Positions 34,085 to 47,091 of a DNA stretch of 64,000 nucleotides are shown here, in pieces. The stretch's first letter is position 1. Every line of letters begins with the position of its first letter. Source of the DNA: Ligustrum vulgare (taxonomy: Eukaryota > Streptophyta > Magnoliopsida > Lamiales > Oleaceae); NCBI GenBank assembly GCA_963555705.1, contig OY743184.1, positions 29,032,639 through 29,096,638 on the forward strand, read 5' to 3'. The translations under genes and the position numbers were made by a program. The notes beneath the pieces were generated by a model that was given only the letters and a program-made list of their open reading frames with translations, searched no databases and was not told the origin of the DNA.

Positions 34085-36267
34085 CTAATCCACTTCAATG
34101 TATCTAATTGGCCATGCAATTGTACTTCCTAATGCATCTTCAAGAAGAAAAAGCTTACGTGTAGGACGATATAAACTGACATTATCAATTACTTCAATAA
34201 CCCAGACTTTCCAACATTCATTGCCAAGGGGCACATGATGCACTAAATCATTTGGATTTGTTGATGCGATTTCACCTTTTGCAACAACATCACATTTCCC
34301 AAACCAAGATAACAATTTGCATTTCTTAGTTTGAAGGCTATCTAAACCATTCAAACTTGTCTCTAGACTGTAAAATTAACATCAAATTGTACAATTGGTT
34401 ATTTTGAATATAGAAAAGTGTATGTAATATATACATATAAGATAACATTCACTAATTATAGTTTTCCATTTACATTATCTTCTTGTACTGCACTTTTGCC
34501 CTTCATTTGAAACAAAATTTTTAATTCTTTAATTTCGTCTCTCAAATCTTGGAGTTAAGATTGCACATTATGATTATACACCAAAGCATTCAACTTTGAA
34601 GGAGTCGCACCAAAACCAAGACCTCTTACAGGACCTCTACGTTCTGGACCAAGTACTTTTGCAACGCCATCATCTTTTAGAGAGTGTTTGCTTGGAGAGT
34701 TCACCGTTTCTGAACATGCTTTTATTTTTTGCTGATATCCAAAAAAAATTAATTCATTAAACTTAAATAAATATAAACTTTGAATATATCTTAAAAAAAT
34801 AACATAGTCAAAATTTACCAGTGTTTCTCCAACTAATTCATTAATTGGTTCACCATTTCTCCGTGTGTGTCCTCGAATGTACACATCATCTCTTGTAATG
34901 GAATCAGGGTCTTCACTTTCAACACACTGCAATTTTTTACACATTTTATATATGCGATATTTGTAGACATAATTTTTCAAACAATTTAGCATTTTTTTAC
35001 CAATTCAGCTTCTAAGCGAGCAAAGCCCTTTCTACTCGTTGTATGTATTATGGTTTGACTAGCCCTCATCTTTTTGAATATTTCACTCTTTTCCTGAAAA
35101 ATCAATAAAGGCTCACGTCAATAACAAGTTATGACCATTCACAAAGAACATTTTAACTCAAATGCATGCATTAAAAAAAGAAGTGTAGACACATTAAGTA
35201 CACTTCTCTAGTTTCTTATGGCAAACAGACCTACTGGATATTAAAATTGTCATTTTTCTATTATAAATTTTACAAAAATTTCGGCAGAATCTCCTCTACA
35301 TATTGGACTTAGCAAACCTATAGAGGGACATCACAATACTATAAACAATCAATACTTAACCACAATGATTCAAAACACCAACCATAGCTCAATCAAACTC
35401 CAACGTCATCAACTACTCGAAAAACAATCTCCAACTCCTCAACGTAACAAATCAAATCTGAACAATAGAATTTAAATCAACATGCAATCCAATAATTGAA
35501 TGAACAGGCGAATAAATAAATAACTAATGGAAAACTACATAAATAGTCCAACAATAGTGCTTCAACTAAATAAGTCATATTCAACATATTAAAGAACTTG
35601 TTGTTTTCGAGTGAAGCAATGGACGCTTACCTTGTATGGTTGAGAATTGCGTTCTTTGACAAATACTTGTCATTCTTCCATTGAATTAACATTATCGGGC
35701 TTGAGGAGAGCAGCAGCTCTTGTTATGCCATCTGTCATTCCTAAGTTATTGATTGCTTTAAGAACATTAGATCTATGATCTCGCCAATGCTTTCCAAGTT
35801 TTTGCATGATGTACTTTCTATGACAATTATCAACGTCAAACTTTTGCTGCATCAAAATACACATCATTAATAGTAATTTCACTTAAATTATATATGTGAA
35901 TTGAAGTTATTGTCACCTGCACATGCTCCCATATGTCATCAAGAAAACTTCCGTTGATATCTTTCCAACTTTTCCATGTAATTGGTATAAGTTCTCTTGC
36001 AGTTGTTCCAAGAAATGACGATAGCTTATTTGAACCTTTACAAATTGGCTGACCTCTTTCATTAAACTCTATAGTTAACTTTGCACCCTTCCCCCTATTG
36101 AGACAATTCACTTTCGCTCGACCTCTTCCCTTATTTCCCTTTTCAGTATTGCTAGGTTGGAGTTCAACATCATGTTGCAAATAATTTTCTTGTCTTTCTG
36201 GAACATAATTAGAACCTCCTTCTGATATTCTTATACTTTCATTTTGTAGCGACCGAGAATTTTCCAT
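34085..36267 (-). pseudogene. TnpA-like (En/Spm accessory transposase) gene remnant
   Basis: Exon-like blocks follow each other on the minus strand. The first (36267-35919) is rich in Asn/Gly and contains 'LTIEFNERGQPICKGSNKLSSFLG' and 'WKDINGSFLDDIWEHVQ', followed by GT. The second (about 35850-35670) has 'KFDVDNCHRKYIMQKLGKHWRDHRSNV' and ends in a TGA where Trp is expected. Later blocks are near 35095-35000 (RKGFARLEAEL), 34920-34820 (DDVYIRGHTRRNGEPIN), 34738-34470 and 34372-34085 (VHHVPLGNECWKVWV...YRPT). This exon order is typical of plant En/Spm second genes. At least two in-frame stops disable it. Confidence 0.8.
35260..35600. mobile_element. Fragment of a Tekay-type LTR inside a CACTA intron
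   Basis: AAAATTTCGGCAGA.TCTCCTCTA.A.ATTGGAC.TAGC and TAGAGGGACATCA match the LTR at 62815-62880 in the same orientation. The match fades to the right, and no termini or TSD are visible. Confidence 0.6.
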
Positions 36268-38915
36268 AACGTATTTAAATAAATATTATTTTCGCTACGA
36301 CTTTCTCAATTATTTTTAACGGAAATTTTTCAAGTGAAATTAAATTTATTTTAATCCGAGTCAAATTCCAAATTTATTAAAAATATCTCAATTTTCCTTA
36401 TTAAATTATTTTAAGTCTAAAATACGTAATTCAATTTTATCTCAAAATTTATTCATTTTCAAATTTATTTTCAGTCCAAAATATATCAATTTTAAATAAA
36501 TTTCCTAATCGAAGTTAGTCTAATTTTTAGTTGATTATCCTAAATTAATCCTATTTAACTTAAACCTAATTGCACCCTTTTCCATTTCATTTTTCCACCT
36601 AATTCTCCCACATTCTCTCTTATATTCCATATGATCCACCACTTTCCACCCCATCTCATACATAACTCTCCACCATAATTTCATCAATTTAAGTCATCTT
36701 TCCCTAAGTTTCATTCACCCACATAGAAACCTCAGCAAAGTACTCCCTTTCTCCAACACCTATTTCTTTATCATCAGCCACACCACAACCCTTCACTCAA
36801 CCAACCCGACCAAGAACCCCTGCAGCACCATCCACAACCCAAACCACCAATGCAGCCACCACCACCACCGTTCATCATCACCATCATCATCAGCAGAGCC
36901 TCAATCCACAACCAAACCCATCACCACCTACATCAATCTCCATCACACTGACCAAATCACAACTCCATTTCCACCTTCGCCATCACCCCGCTGCAATACA
37001 CAAATCACCATCAACCTCTCCCTCTCAGCAGCCAATTTAGGTTACTCCAATCAAACCACCAATGCAGCACCCCATATATCATCATCACTCCCAATCGGAC
37101 ATCACCGCAATCAACCATCACCACAAACGAACCTCTACCACCGTCGGCGAGATCAACCACAAATTGCAACCACTGCCACCTCCATTAGCAGCAACACCAC
37201 TACTGCCTACTGCCTTCCACCATAGCTATTATCATCAATCCACCATCGGAACACCACAACGCCACCACAGCCAGAATCATGCTACCAACCTCCACATTAT
37301 CCGGCTAAGACTCAAAAAGCCATTGCCCATTTTTCTACACTTCACGACATCATCACCATGCCCAATCGCAACCTCCGCTCGATCACCACCCGTCTGCATC
37401 ATTTTTTCGACCAACACCATCGCATAAACCCCATCACCGCACACCCAGTTCGGACCACCTCTCATCGCCACTGCCCCACCCAAAATCAATCCAAATCCCC
37501 TCCAATCCCAACCAAAATCAAAATTAAGACTTAACCCAACACTTACCGTGGACTGTCGTCCTTCGTTGCCAGATTTTCGCAGGCGAAACTCCCATATCGC
37601 GACGTTGCAGCCGCGGTTTGGACTTGATTGTGCACCCCAAACCCAAAGCCCACAGCCTCAGCCTCAGCCTCACCCACACTCACAACCACTCCACGGCAGT
37701 ATCGCCGGCGGATTATCGCCTGTCGACGCAAAGAGCGCAGCCTGGCTTTTCCCCTGTACGCGAATTGTTGAGAGAGAGAGTGAGTTGTGAGAGAGAGAAT
37801 GGTTAGAGAGAGAGTTAGATCTGATGATATATTATTAACTTTCGAAAATTTCATTTTGGTCCCTGAGTTTGTGAAATGATTTAATTCAGTCCCTATGTTT
37901 TAAAAAGGTTTTATTTCAGTCCTTTCAGTTTTTAAACCTTTTAATCCCTCATGTTTTAAAATGATCTTTTTAGCCCTAAATTTCAAAAAGTTATTATTTT
38001 AAACCCTAAGTATCAAACCCATTTTATTTCAGTCCCTGCTGATTTACTTTATTTGATTTTAAGCCCAAGTTTTTTTTTAAAAGATTTACATTTTAGTCCC
38101 CAAGTGTTTAAAGTATTCATTTTAGTCCATCAACTTTCAAAGTGTTCATTTTAGTCCCTCAACTTTCAAAACATTAATTTTAGTCCTCAAATTGTAAATT
38201 ATCATTTTTAAACTATAAATTTCTAAAGACTAATGTAACTTATGGGCTAGACGAAGCGTACGGAGATTTAAATGAAATTGAAGTTATTTCCCGCTCAACT
38301 TTGCACTCGTCGGATTTAAGGTAGACTCGCCCCCACTAATTGATTTATATTATAATTGCATGTGTTATGTGGATTTGTGTGATTTTATGCTTAATTGCAT
38401 GAGAAAAGAATATCTCTTTTGAGATAAAGAATTATGTTATGCTGGGCATAACTTATCTGCTAGCCAAGAAAAGAATGTGTTCATTTGCGTTCACTATGTG
38501 ATGCCTATAAATAAGAAAAGAATGTCAATACATTATTTGCATAATTACTTGTTCAATTATCTTGTAGATTAATTATTGGCGATGAGTCTACTGAGTATTT
38601 CATTTTGAAATGCTTAACCCGTTATTTTAACAATTTTTGCAGATTTCGGAGACGGTGGCGAGTGATGGGCAATGACGGCAAATTACAAATTGATATTTTT
38701 CTAAAAGTCGTGAACTTTGAAATGATTGTTTCATTTTATCAAGAATTATCATTTTTACAAATTTGTACGAAAATACTTATTCCATTTGAATTATCGATAA
38801 TTTTTTTTATTCGATAAATGCGATATTTAATATTTAATCATTTTTCCGCAACAAAGTTTATTCAAGAATTTAGAAAAGTGACGTTCCCGCGCTCCTCGGA
38901 ACTCGGGGCGTTACA
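36245..38915 (+). repeat. Tekay-type LTR (2671 bp)
   Basis: It starts TGTAGCGACC and ends GGGGCGTTACA, directly before GCG and the PBS. It is homologous, in the opposite orientation, to the solo LTR at 24565-27145. It contains a CCACC-rich block (36780-37500), a block of 'TTTTAGTCCCT' phrases (37850-38210) and several chance open frames. Confidence 0.93.
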
Positions 38916-38918
38916 GCG

Positions 38919-38930
38919 TGGTATCAGAGC
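38919..38930 (+). other. Primer-binding site (initiator-Met tRNA type)
   Basis: TGGTATCAGAGC lies three bases after the LTR end. The following GGGTCTACGTTTCTGTAGAC is a 20-nt imperfect dyad commonly seen after the PBS in this group (recognition, unverified). Confidence 0.9.
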
Positions 38931-40297
38931 GGGTCTACGTTTCTGTAGACTTACAATTTTTTTTTGCAAAATAAGAAAATAAATTTTTCTAAAAATAATA
39001 GAAATAATGTTTTGACGACTTTTGCCATTGCCATCATTTTCCGCCGACTCCGAAGGTAACGAAGTTTAGTATGTTTACTTTATTGATTTATTTCGGATAC
39101 TTGAGAATAAATGTTTTGAGAATTTGACGAGAAAAGAAAAGAAAAGAAAAAAACGAGAAAGAATTAGAAAACTAGTATCCGAAATAATGAGAAAGAAATA
39201 AAGAAAGAAATGAGTTTTGGAGTATAACGAGAAATTTCTCAGAAAGAAAGAAAAGAAAGAAAAACGAGTGTTGAGCATAATGGGAATAATATGATTTAAG
39301 AATGATTTCAAAATAATTTTTTTGTCCTCGAGTTTAGAAATGATGAACCCTACCTGGAATTTGCATAATTGATTTTAGAAATGGCACTAAGTATGAGAAT
39401 TCAACGGAAAGGATTTGACAATATTTTCGAAATATCTATTGTTTTGATTAAACGAGAAATAGCAAGTCAGTTTTATGAAGTTGTGACGAAATGTTGAGGT
39501 TATAAGTGATGTAACTTTATTGAGACTAATTATGAGAAGAATTTTTGAATTTGAGATTTAAAGATTTGGTTCGTAGTTATTGGGAATTAAGTAATGGATA
39601 TTGTGTTGAGTAAGTGAATTATTTCCTCTATTTTGAAGAGAAGTTTATTATGTAGTTTGATCTGGTGATTAAAATTTGGGAATATGATTTGTGATATATA
39701 TTGTAATCTTTTGAGCCAATTAATATATTGAAGGAAGTGAGATATTGATATTGGAAACTAGGATTTGAAATTGTTATGTTGAGGAATTATAAATTGATTT
39801 TCTGGGATATTTTTGGTGATACTGAAGTTTGTTGGAAATGTTGTCAATATTTAAATCGTTGTGGTCAAATGTAGAGCTATTTATTATTGTTGGTTATGAA
39901 GTATACCTACGGGTTGGATAAGTCCAAATTACAAGGGAGACTTTGCCTAGAATTTTATCATTTGGAATTAAGAGCATAATATGGTATGCAACCACTAAGG
40001 GAATTGAGGTTAGAATCGCAAATTCATATATACCATAAGCGAGATTTAGTAAATGATAAGTTATATTTTGAAAGATGAGTGAATACAAGTATTATGGCGT
40101 CTTTGTGAAGAATCTAAATTATTCTTGGGAACGAATTTATCACTAGTAAGGAATGATCACTTGTATTGGAGAATATTATGAATTATGAGGATAGGAGATA
40201 ATACTGTTGATTTATTTTGGAATTTGATCGGGAAGATATGTTAAAGATAAGCTGATGATATTATGTTGATTTGTGAATAATATGTTATTGGGTATGA
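38931..40297 (+). other. Internal region of the rearranged element, no coding sequence
   Basis: Almost 1.4 kb of A/G-rich sequence (GAAAGAAA tracts at 39120-39270) shows no gag or pol similarity in any frame I could read. It may be a long untranslated leader, or coding sequence decayed beyond recognition. Confidence 0.5.
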
Positions 40298-40615
40298 CTT
40301 ATTGAGTTTTAAATGGGCTTGAGTGATTGGTAAAAATATTTGGGCTCGATAAATTGGATTGGATTAAAATAGTTGAAATCTGGACTTAATATAATTAATA
40401 CTTGGACTTTGAAAATAAACTGTGATATTGAAATATATTTGATAAAAATTAAAATTTGACTAAGTATTTGAATAAATTAAATTTTCCACTTAACTGGCTA
40501 GACGAGCACGCGTTTAAAAATAAAATAACTAAATGATGGGCAAGGTCGAAGCGACACGTTTTTTTAAAAAAAATATTTATTTGAATAAAATTACGAAAAT
40601 TTCTCGGTCGCTACA
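40298..40615 (-). repeat. Inverted 5' segment of the Tekay-type LTR
   Basis: From 40615 leftward on the minus strand this is the LTR start TGTAGCGACCGAGAAATTTTC. It is very similar to positions ~26825-27145 of the solo LTR, sharing for example CTAGACGAGCACGCGTT and GGGCTCGATAA.TTGGATTGG. Confidence 0.9.
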
Positions 40616-40894
40616 ATATACCTAAACAATTAAGAGAAGAAATGTTGAATAAAATACATACAAAAGTGTAAAAGTAAGTTACCTCTCAAATGGGTACATC
40701 CAACGATATTGTACAGGTCCACCAATACGGACTTCACGCCCAAGGTGGATGGTTAAATGAATCATTATGTCAAAAAAAGATGGGGGAAAATACCTTTCTA
40801 GCATACACAAAGTCACCGCAACATCCTCCTCAAGCTTTTCCAATTTATTTTTATCGACGACTCTTTGACATATTTCATTGAAAAATGCACATAG

Positions 40895-42933
40895 TCAAAA
40901 AATCGCATTTCTTGGTCCTGGAGGTAGAAGTCCTCTTAATGCAACTGATAACAACTGTTGTATGAGCACATGACAATCATGAGACTTCAAATTTAAAATC
41001 TTATTATCTACTAATGAGATGCACTTTGAAATGTTGGAGCTATAGCCATCAGGTAATCTTAAATCAAACAGCTTCTTACAAAATAACTCTTTCTCCTTTT
41101 TGGATAGCATGTAAGATGCTGCGGGTAGGTAATATGTATTTCCTTTCAATTCTGGATGAAGATCCTTTCTAATACCCATATTGAGCAAATCCTTACGAGA
41201 ATTAAGCTCATCTTTTGATTTTCCCTTCACATTCAAAATAGTGCCAAGAATGCTCGCAAACATTCTTCTCAACGTACATTACATCCAAATTATGACGCAA
41301 AAGTAGTGTCTATAAAATAATACTATAAAGAAAAACTTTAAGAAAAAAATAGATAATGTAAAATAGCTTGAAATGGCTAACCTCCCAATATGGTAGCTCA
41401 AAGAATATTGATTTTTTTTTTCCATGGCCAATCAGAATCTGATTTTTTCTTCTTTCTTTTTTTACCTATTTTCTCCCAATTATTTTCAACATTTTTGATT
41501 GTCTGCATCACTTCTCGACCAGTTAATATTTTAGGACTAGGCATATATTCCTTATTCCCATCAAACCAAGCTTCTTTTGATCGATAAGGATGATTATATG
41601 CAAGAAATCTTCTATGACCCATGTACGCAAACTTTCGACTAAATTTCAACCATTTTGCACATGTGGATAAACCACATACTGGACAAGCTGCTTCGCCTTT
41701 TGTAGGATATCCTGATAAGTTTCCATAAGCCGAAAAATCATTAATTGTCCACATCAATACAGCCTTCAAATTGAATTTAGACTTTGTAAATCCATCATAT
41801 ACTTCAACACCAATATTCCACATCACCTTTAAGTCTTCAATGAGTGGTTGTAAGTACACATCTATATCATTCCCTGGTTGTTTTGGACCTGGGATTAACA
41901 AAGTCAACAACAAATTTTTCTTGGACATGCATATCCAAGGAGGGAGATTATATATAACTAGTATTACCGGCCAACAACTGTACCCAGAACTTAGGTCACC
42001 AAATGGATTAAATCCGTCAGATGAAAGTCCAAGCCTAAGATTGCGTGGTTCTTATGCAAAACAAGGCCACTTTTGATCAATTCTCTCCCAAGCTAGTGAA
42101 TCAACTGGATGACGCATTTTTCCATCTTGACTTTTGTGATTTAAGTGTCATATTAGTTGTTCTGCCTTATCAAGTGACCTAAACATTCTTCTAAATCGTG
42201 GTATAATCGGAAAATATCTCAAAACCTTTGTAGGTATCCCCTTTTGAATTTTTTTGGTCCGTTCATTAAATTTCCATCGTGAAGATGCACATTTTGGACA
42301 TGTCTCCAAATTTTCTAGATCATTCCTTAACAAACAACAATCATTAACGCATGCATGTATCTTCTCGTACCCAAGATCAAAAGTGTTCAATAACTTTTTC
42401 GTTGAATTACAAGAATCTGGAAGGGTGTTCCCATCTGATAGAATATCTCTAATAATATCAAGAAGTTCATTGAAACCGTTGTCAAATATACCATGTATAG
42501 CCTTAAGCTTGTATAAGATAACGATGGCAGAAATCCTTGTGTACTTTGTGCAACCAGGGTATAGAGGAATTTCAACGCCCTCATATAAATTTGAAAAGTC
42601 CCTCTCTCTATTTTCATCCTCGGGTTCCCCAATATTTTCATCCTCAAAAAATGCATCCCTATACATCTTATAAGTCTCTAGATTTTCTCTATCTTGATGA
42701 GGTAATGAAGCTGCATTCAATTTTTCCCCATGAAACACCTATGTAGTATAAGTAGGATCCATCCTATTAATGATCAAATGCCCATACATTGTATCAAAAT
42801 GTTGGTGGAATAAGTTTTTACAACATTTACAGGGGCATAAGACCTTTTCTGGATTTCCCGCATTGGCTTGCTCCATATTTGCAAACTTTCTTGCACCATA
42901 TTGATATGCTTGTGAAACTCTAAAAAAATACAA
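40895..42933 (-). pseudogene. TNP2-type CACTA transposase (decayed)
   Basis: On the minus strand the N-terminal transposase-associated zinc region (CPCKCCKNLFHQHFDTMYGHLI) is followed by TNP2 sequence. Landmarks are SDGFNPFG, 'CPVCG' near 41690, 'MGHRRFLAYNHPYR' and 'LKSHDCHVLIQQLL'. One frame runs from 42933 to 41382. A GT-AG intron (41310-41381) joins '..LPYWE' to 'TLLLRHNLDVMYVEKN', which fits the family. Stops interrupt it at 42739 and 42148 where Trp is likely, and again near 42055. The enzyme would cut and paste CACTA ends; this copy cannot. Confidence 0.88.
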
Positions 42934-43601
42934 ATTATAAATCCTCTAAATGCATTTATTGGCTCATTTTAAAAATTTCTAAAACTAAGGAGATAAAATA
43001 ACCTTGGTAGATGAACCCAATATTTATCCATGATAATATACCAACACTATCAAGATATAACCTGTTATAAATATAGTAAAAAGACTAAGAAAAAAATGAT
43101 TATATTTAAACAACAATGAAATCTAAGTTTACAAAGCACATGTAATATGGATTAATCGTTAATCCTGTACTGCCAATAGCAGTATAATAACAACAGAAAA
43201 ACTTGAAATCAAGTAAAAGAACTCAAAAATTAGTGGTTCACCGCCAATACAAGAGTTATGAACACTTGCAGCAATAGAGTTTCACATAGTTGAAGCAAAA
43301 ACAAAAATAATGAAATCAATTAATAATATAAAATAAAGAAAATCTTGCATTTCTTTGGTTAATCTTTGTCCATCGACCATGTTGATCAAATTATTTACAT
43401 ATGGTCAACGGGCAATAATATATGAACATAATATTCGATCTTATTATTTATTACATGCCACTTGAAATTTAGCAAAGGGATTTGTTAAATTCGAGTTTAG
43501 GGATTTCAATTGAGTCCACGGGGGCGGCCCTTTCAAATTTTAATTATTTTTTTATTATTATTTTTTCCCTGTTAATGAAATAAAAATTAAAAAAATGTAA
43601 A

Positions 43602-43682
<81 letters not shown>

Positions 43683-45754
43683 TAAACGAAGCGAGAGGGT
43701 CGATCCATTTAAACCACTGAAATTTACATTGTTTGACGGCTAAGTATCCTTGGATTTTTCAAATTTATGTTGATTCATTTACTGACAACCCCTCTCTCCA
43801 AACTCAACTTTTTACATTTATTTTTTTGTTTGCATATATTTTTGATCTTCGACAAGTTCAATCTAGAAAGCCACTAAACATCATAAAATTGGTCGGTTAG
43901 TTAGTTTGTTTCAAATGCAAACTTTTGAAGTTCGATGGTGGATCGTTTAAGTTCTAAATGAAATAATTATATATAGTAGTAAAAACGAGTCTTGCATGAT
44001 TTATTAATAAATATGTAGACGTGTAAAGCCTGGTTGTAAATGAATTTGTCATCTTTTTTCTTAGGATGTGTTTTATTTTGGTGTTGGCAAAGAAAATATT
44101 TTACATCTTTCATAAAAAATGTTTTATTACCTCCAAGTTAAAAATTTGAATTTCTTGAAATCATGAAAATTAAACCTATTTATAGCCCTACCAATTGCAA
44201 TTATAGTGATTGATGCAAATTATTGTTTAGTATTTTGAGCTATATACTCAAGATTCGGTGGGTTGGGTTAGGTTGGGTTGGGTTGTTAGGGAATATGCGG
44301 GGTAATCTACATATGCGGGACGCCAATAATGACGAATCAGAAGGGATCAACAGATCATATTCTGAGCATCTACTTATGGATTTAAGAAAGTACATGGTGT
44401 ATTTCATTTGATTTCCTTGTGCAACTTCTCCAGTTGTATGCATTTTGTGGCTCAGTTTGGAAAGTTAAGTAAAGAACTCACTCTTGTTCTTAATGGAGTT
44501 TTTCCCTTGTATAGCCTTTCGAATTATATGCATTTTGTGGCTAAATTTTGAAAAAAGTCAAGAACTGATATGAGTTTTGTTTAGTATAACTTGTTATGAA
44601 CATAGTAAAAAGATCAAGTAAAAAATTATTATATTTGAATAACATTTACAGGCTTATTATATTGAGAAGTAGTTGGAAGAAAAATTCACAATACGGATGA
44701 AATAGAACTATTAGAAATGGACTCTTAGCATATGTTTGGAAAATCTTTATAAATGGCTTACAAGGTGATGGTGGGACACTTTGTGGGTCTTTTACAGGCA
44801 TGGAGGGATTGGAGGCAGATGCCATGGTAGGATTTACTCACAGTTCTTTTTGTCTATATTATGGTTTGAAGCCAAAATTCATGACAGATGGATGAGTGAA
44901 AATAAACTATATTGGTGCTACTTCCATTCATTTCTAATTTCCTTCATCACATAATTGGAGGTTTATGTTTCAAGATCTATGATACAAAACTGCATCTAAT
45001 AATTTCTGGTTTTAAATGGAAGTAATTTCAGCATCATGCTCAGAAAGCATAGTGTGAATGAAAGAAAAAAAGGCATACTACAATAGCTCTTGGTATGAGG
45101 ATTTTTCACTTCTGCATAACTCATTGTTCTTTGATTAATTTCGATACTAATAAGTGTATCAGGTTATTACAGGCTAATATCTTGATTCTATAATATATGT
45201 AGTTTTCGTCACTTTTGCAAAACTGAATTTTTTTGAAAAGTATTGACTAGAGATCAATTCATTCTCATCATATGGTTAGTTCATTTGGACAGTTCTGTTG
45301 ACTTCAGATATATTTCAGTTTCCTTGCATTACGTGCTTCATCCTTTTCCTTTTAAGTCTCACGAAATGAATTCCTTTCGTTCATTAATTGTTTACATGAT
45401 GATCTTTGGTTTTTGTAGTCATGCTCACTTGCTAGGAAATAACTGTAACCTCTTCTATAGACCATGCATTTGAATAGAAACAACGTTATGGCTTAGTCAG
45501 TCTCTGCTACAGTTGGAGAGAGGGTAGTTAGTGATGTAACTTTGTCAAGATAATTTCGTTCTTGTCTGGAAATAAAATCCACATTTAATGGTCATTTGAT
45601 GCATTATAAGGTTTGAATCAGATGCTATGGTAACTATCTATGAAAGATGGTTTTGTTGCTAGTTTTTTCTTCATTAGAATTATTCTTTTCTCACTTACCA
45701 CTCTGTCTGTAAATGGCTTGTTGACTAATATGATGTAATGTATGAAATTCACAG
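42934..45754. other. 5' part of the CACTA element; intron-like sequence and possible captured exon
   Basis: This is mostly AT-rich non-coding sequence. A short plus-strand coding-like stretch at ~44750-44828 (LQGDGGTLCGSFTGMEGLEADAM) ends at GTAGGA. It may be an upstream exon of the captured gene at 45755-46270, with the T-rich sequence between as its introns. The GGTTGGGTTAGG tract at 44258-44290 resembles hAT interior sequence and is not a telomere repeat. Confidence 0.35.
43602..43683. repeat. Compound (TA)n(CA)n microsatellite
   Basis: About 30 TA units are followed by ~11 CA units. Confidence 0.95.
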
Positions 45755-46270
45755 ATTCTTGGAGACACTATGAAGCAAATATTTGGATCATTGAAGAGTG
45801 AAAGTGAGGTTATTAGCATATATGAGAAAGAGACTGATACAGACAGTGCTTCAAAAACAATTGAGTTGAGTGACGGCATAATCCTTGAATGGGTACAAGT
45901 TCTGGAACCTGTGAGAAAGTAACCCACAAATGTGGGAGCCCGAATTAGAAGGTGTGTCAATGAAGCTTTAGAGAGAAATCCACCTGAATAGGCTAAGATA
46001 AGATTGGAGCAGTCTATCAGCAAAGAAGTGTACAAGGGTAATGCTTCAGAGCCAACTAAGGTGCTCTCTTCTTACCTAATCTATCAAACTTACATTTAAA
46101 AAATGCACTACTTAAAAGACATAATTGTTCTTGTCTTTGCAAAAACCAGTTCTTACCATATAATGTACGTAATAAGGATAAGCTTTACTTAAATATTGTC
46201 TCTGTGGATTGAATACAGAGAGCAGTTATCTCAGTTCTGGAGAATGTTGGCAATGGAAATTCAGTAACAC
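45755..46270 (+). pseudogene. Captured host-gene fragment, MBD9-like (methyl-CpG-binding domain protein 9)
   Basis: An exon of exactly 102 codons (45755-46060) lies between a CACAG acceptor and a GTGCTC donor. It reads ILGDTMKQIFGSLKSESEV and on to 'ARIRRCVNEALERNPPE' and 'SKEVYKGNASEPTK'. After a 158-bp intron the next exon starts in phase at 46219 (RAVISVLENVG). From memory this order resembles plant MBD9, a large chromatin protein; no search was possible. Two stops interrupt it: TAA where Leu is expected and TAG where Trp is expected. It lies opposite to the transposase genes inside a CACTA element, the usual picture of transposon gene capture. No start, end or other domains are present. 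Confidence 0.6.
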
Positions 46271-46713
46271 CATTGGAAAACCATGATTTTTACTGTTGCT
46301 GTCATTTCTATTCTATGAATAGATATGCTTCAAAGGGTTGACACTGGGAAAACAATAAAGAGAGAGGGAAGCTGTGAAGTGAATTGGAACAGATGCAGAG
46401 GGAATTTATAGGTGCAATGGGGAAGTTGACCAATCAGAATAAATTTTCGATAACTCATCAAAATTCAAAGCTATCAAAATATCCCAATCAGAATTCAAAA
46501 TTCGATAACTCATCAAAATATCCCAATCAAGCAATCAAAATTCGATAACTTATCAAAATATCTCAATCAGAATAAATTTTCGTTCAGTAATTCAAAGCTA
46601 CCACATTCAAAATTTTCGTTCATCTGAATAAAACAGGGAGAAGGGAAGGATGATGACTGACCTTAGACCAAATTTCAGCAACTGCCCTAAAAATTCAGCA
46701 ACTTCCCTCGAGA

Positions 46714-46830
46714 ATGGAAGCTATTGATGCCTTGAAAACTCTCCTCCAGCAAAAACCCGAGGTGGGTATTACCCTCTCAGCCCGAAAACAACGAATGGAA
46801 ATTCTTGATTGGGTCACCATCGTGCAATAG
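46714..46830 (+). other. Short unidentified coding-like frame
   Basis: A 38-codon ATG frame (MEAIDALKTLLQQKPEVG...MEILDWV...) has balanced composition unlike its AT-rich surroundings and ends in TAG, after which another possible stretch follows. It may be a further captured exon or the leader of the transposase transcript on the other strand. Not recognised. Confidence 0.25.
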
Positions 46831-46886
46831 GTCCAGCGTCCTGAAGAAGATCCGGTTTGAAGAAGAAATAGATTGGCTTCGGAGAC

Positions 46887-47054
46887 GTTAGGCTTTGGCT
46901 TGAGAGCGTTTTTAGGTTTTGGCTTGTGTGAAGAAGAAAAGAAGAAGTAAGAAAGCGGGAAGGAAAATAGCGCAGACGTTAGGCTTTGCCTTGTTTAGGT
47001 TTTGACTTGTGTGAAGAAGAAAAGAAGAAGTAAGAAAGCGGGAAGGAAAATAGG
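46887..47054. repeat. Two tandem copies of a ~90-bp unit near the CACTA right end
   Basis: GTTAGGCTTTG.CTTG...GTGTGAAGAAGAAAAGAAGAAGTAAGAAAGCGGGAAGGAAAATAG occurs twice in direct order. The first copy has an extra GAGAGCGTTT insertion. Confidence 0.9.
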
Positions 47055-47091
47055 GCCCTAATTTTTCATTCAAGTTTGGTGATTTTAGGCA

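Larger units (their letters stand above)
36245..40615 (+). mobile_element. Rearranged Tekay-type LTR element with inverted LTR ends
   Basis: A complete plus-strand LTR (36245-38915) is followed by an initiator-Met-type PBS and ~1.4 kb of non-coding internal sequence. Then comes not a second direct LTR but ~318 bp of the LTR start in inverted orientation (40298-40615, ending GGTCGCTACA). Both outer boundaries are therefore 5' LTR starts. The flanks CATTT and ATATA do not form a TSD. The element lies between the TnpA-like and TNP2 genes of the CACTA transposon. No gag or pol is visible. Confidence 0.85.

Noticed and set aside
37062..37806. Open frames rich in His, Pro and Gln, and a GAGAGA-preceded frame at 37543-37854
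   Set aside because: They lie inside a complete Tekay-type LTR with identified ends. Similar composition occurs in the other LTR copy without conserved frames.
44258..44290. Telomere-like GGGTTAGGTTGGG tract
   Set aside because: The plant telomere unit is TTTAGGG. This tract is GGGTT-based, short and irregular, and resembles hAT interior sequence.
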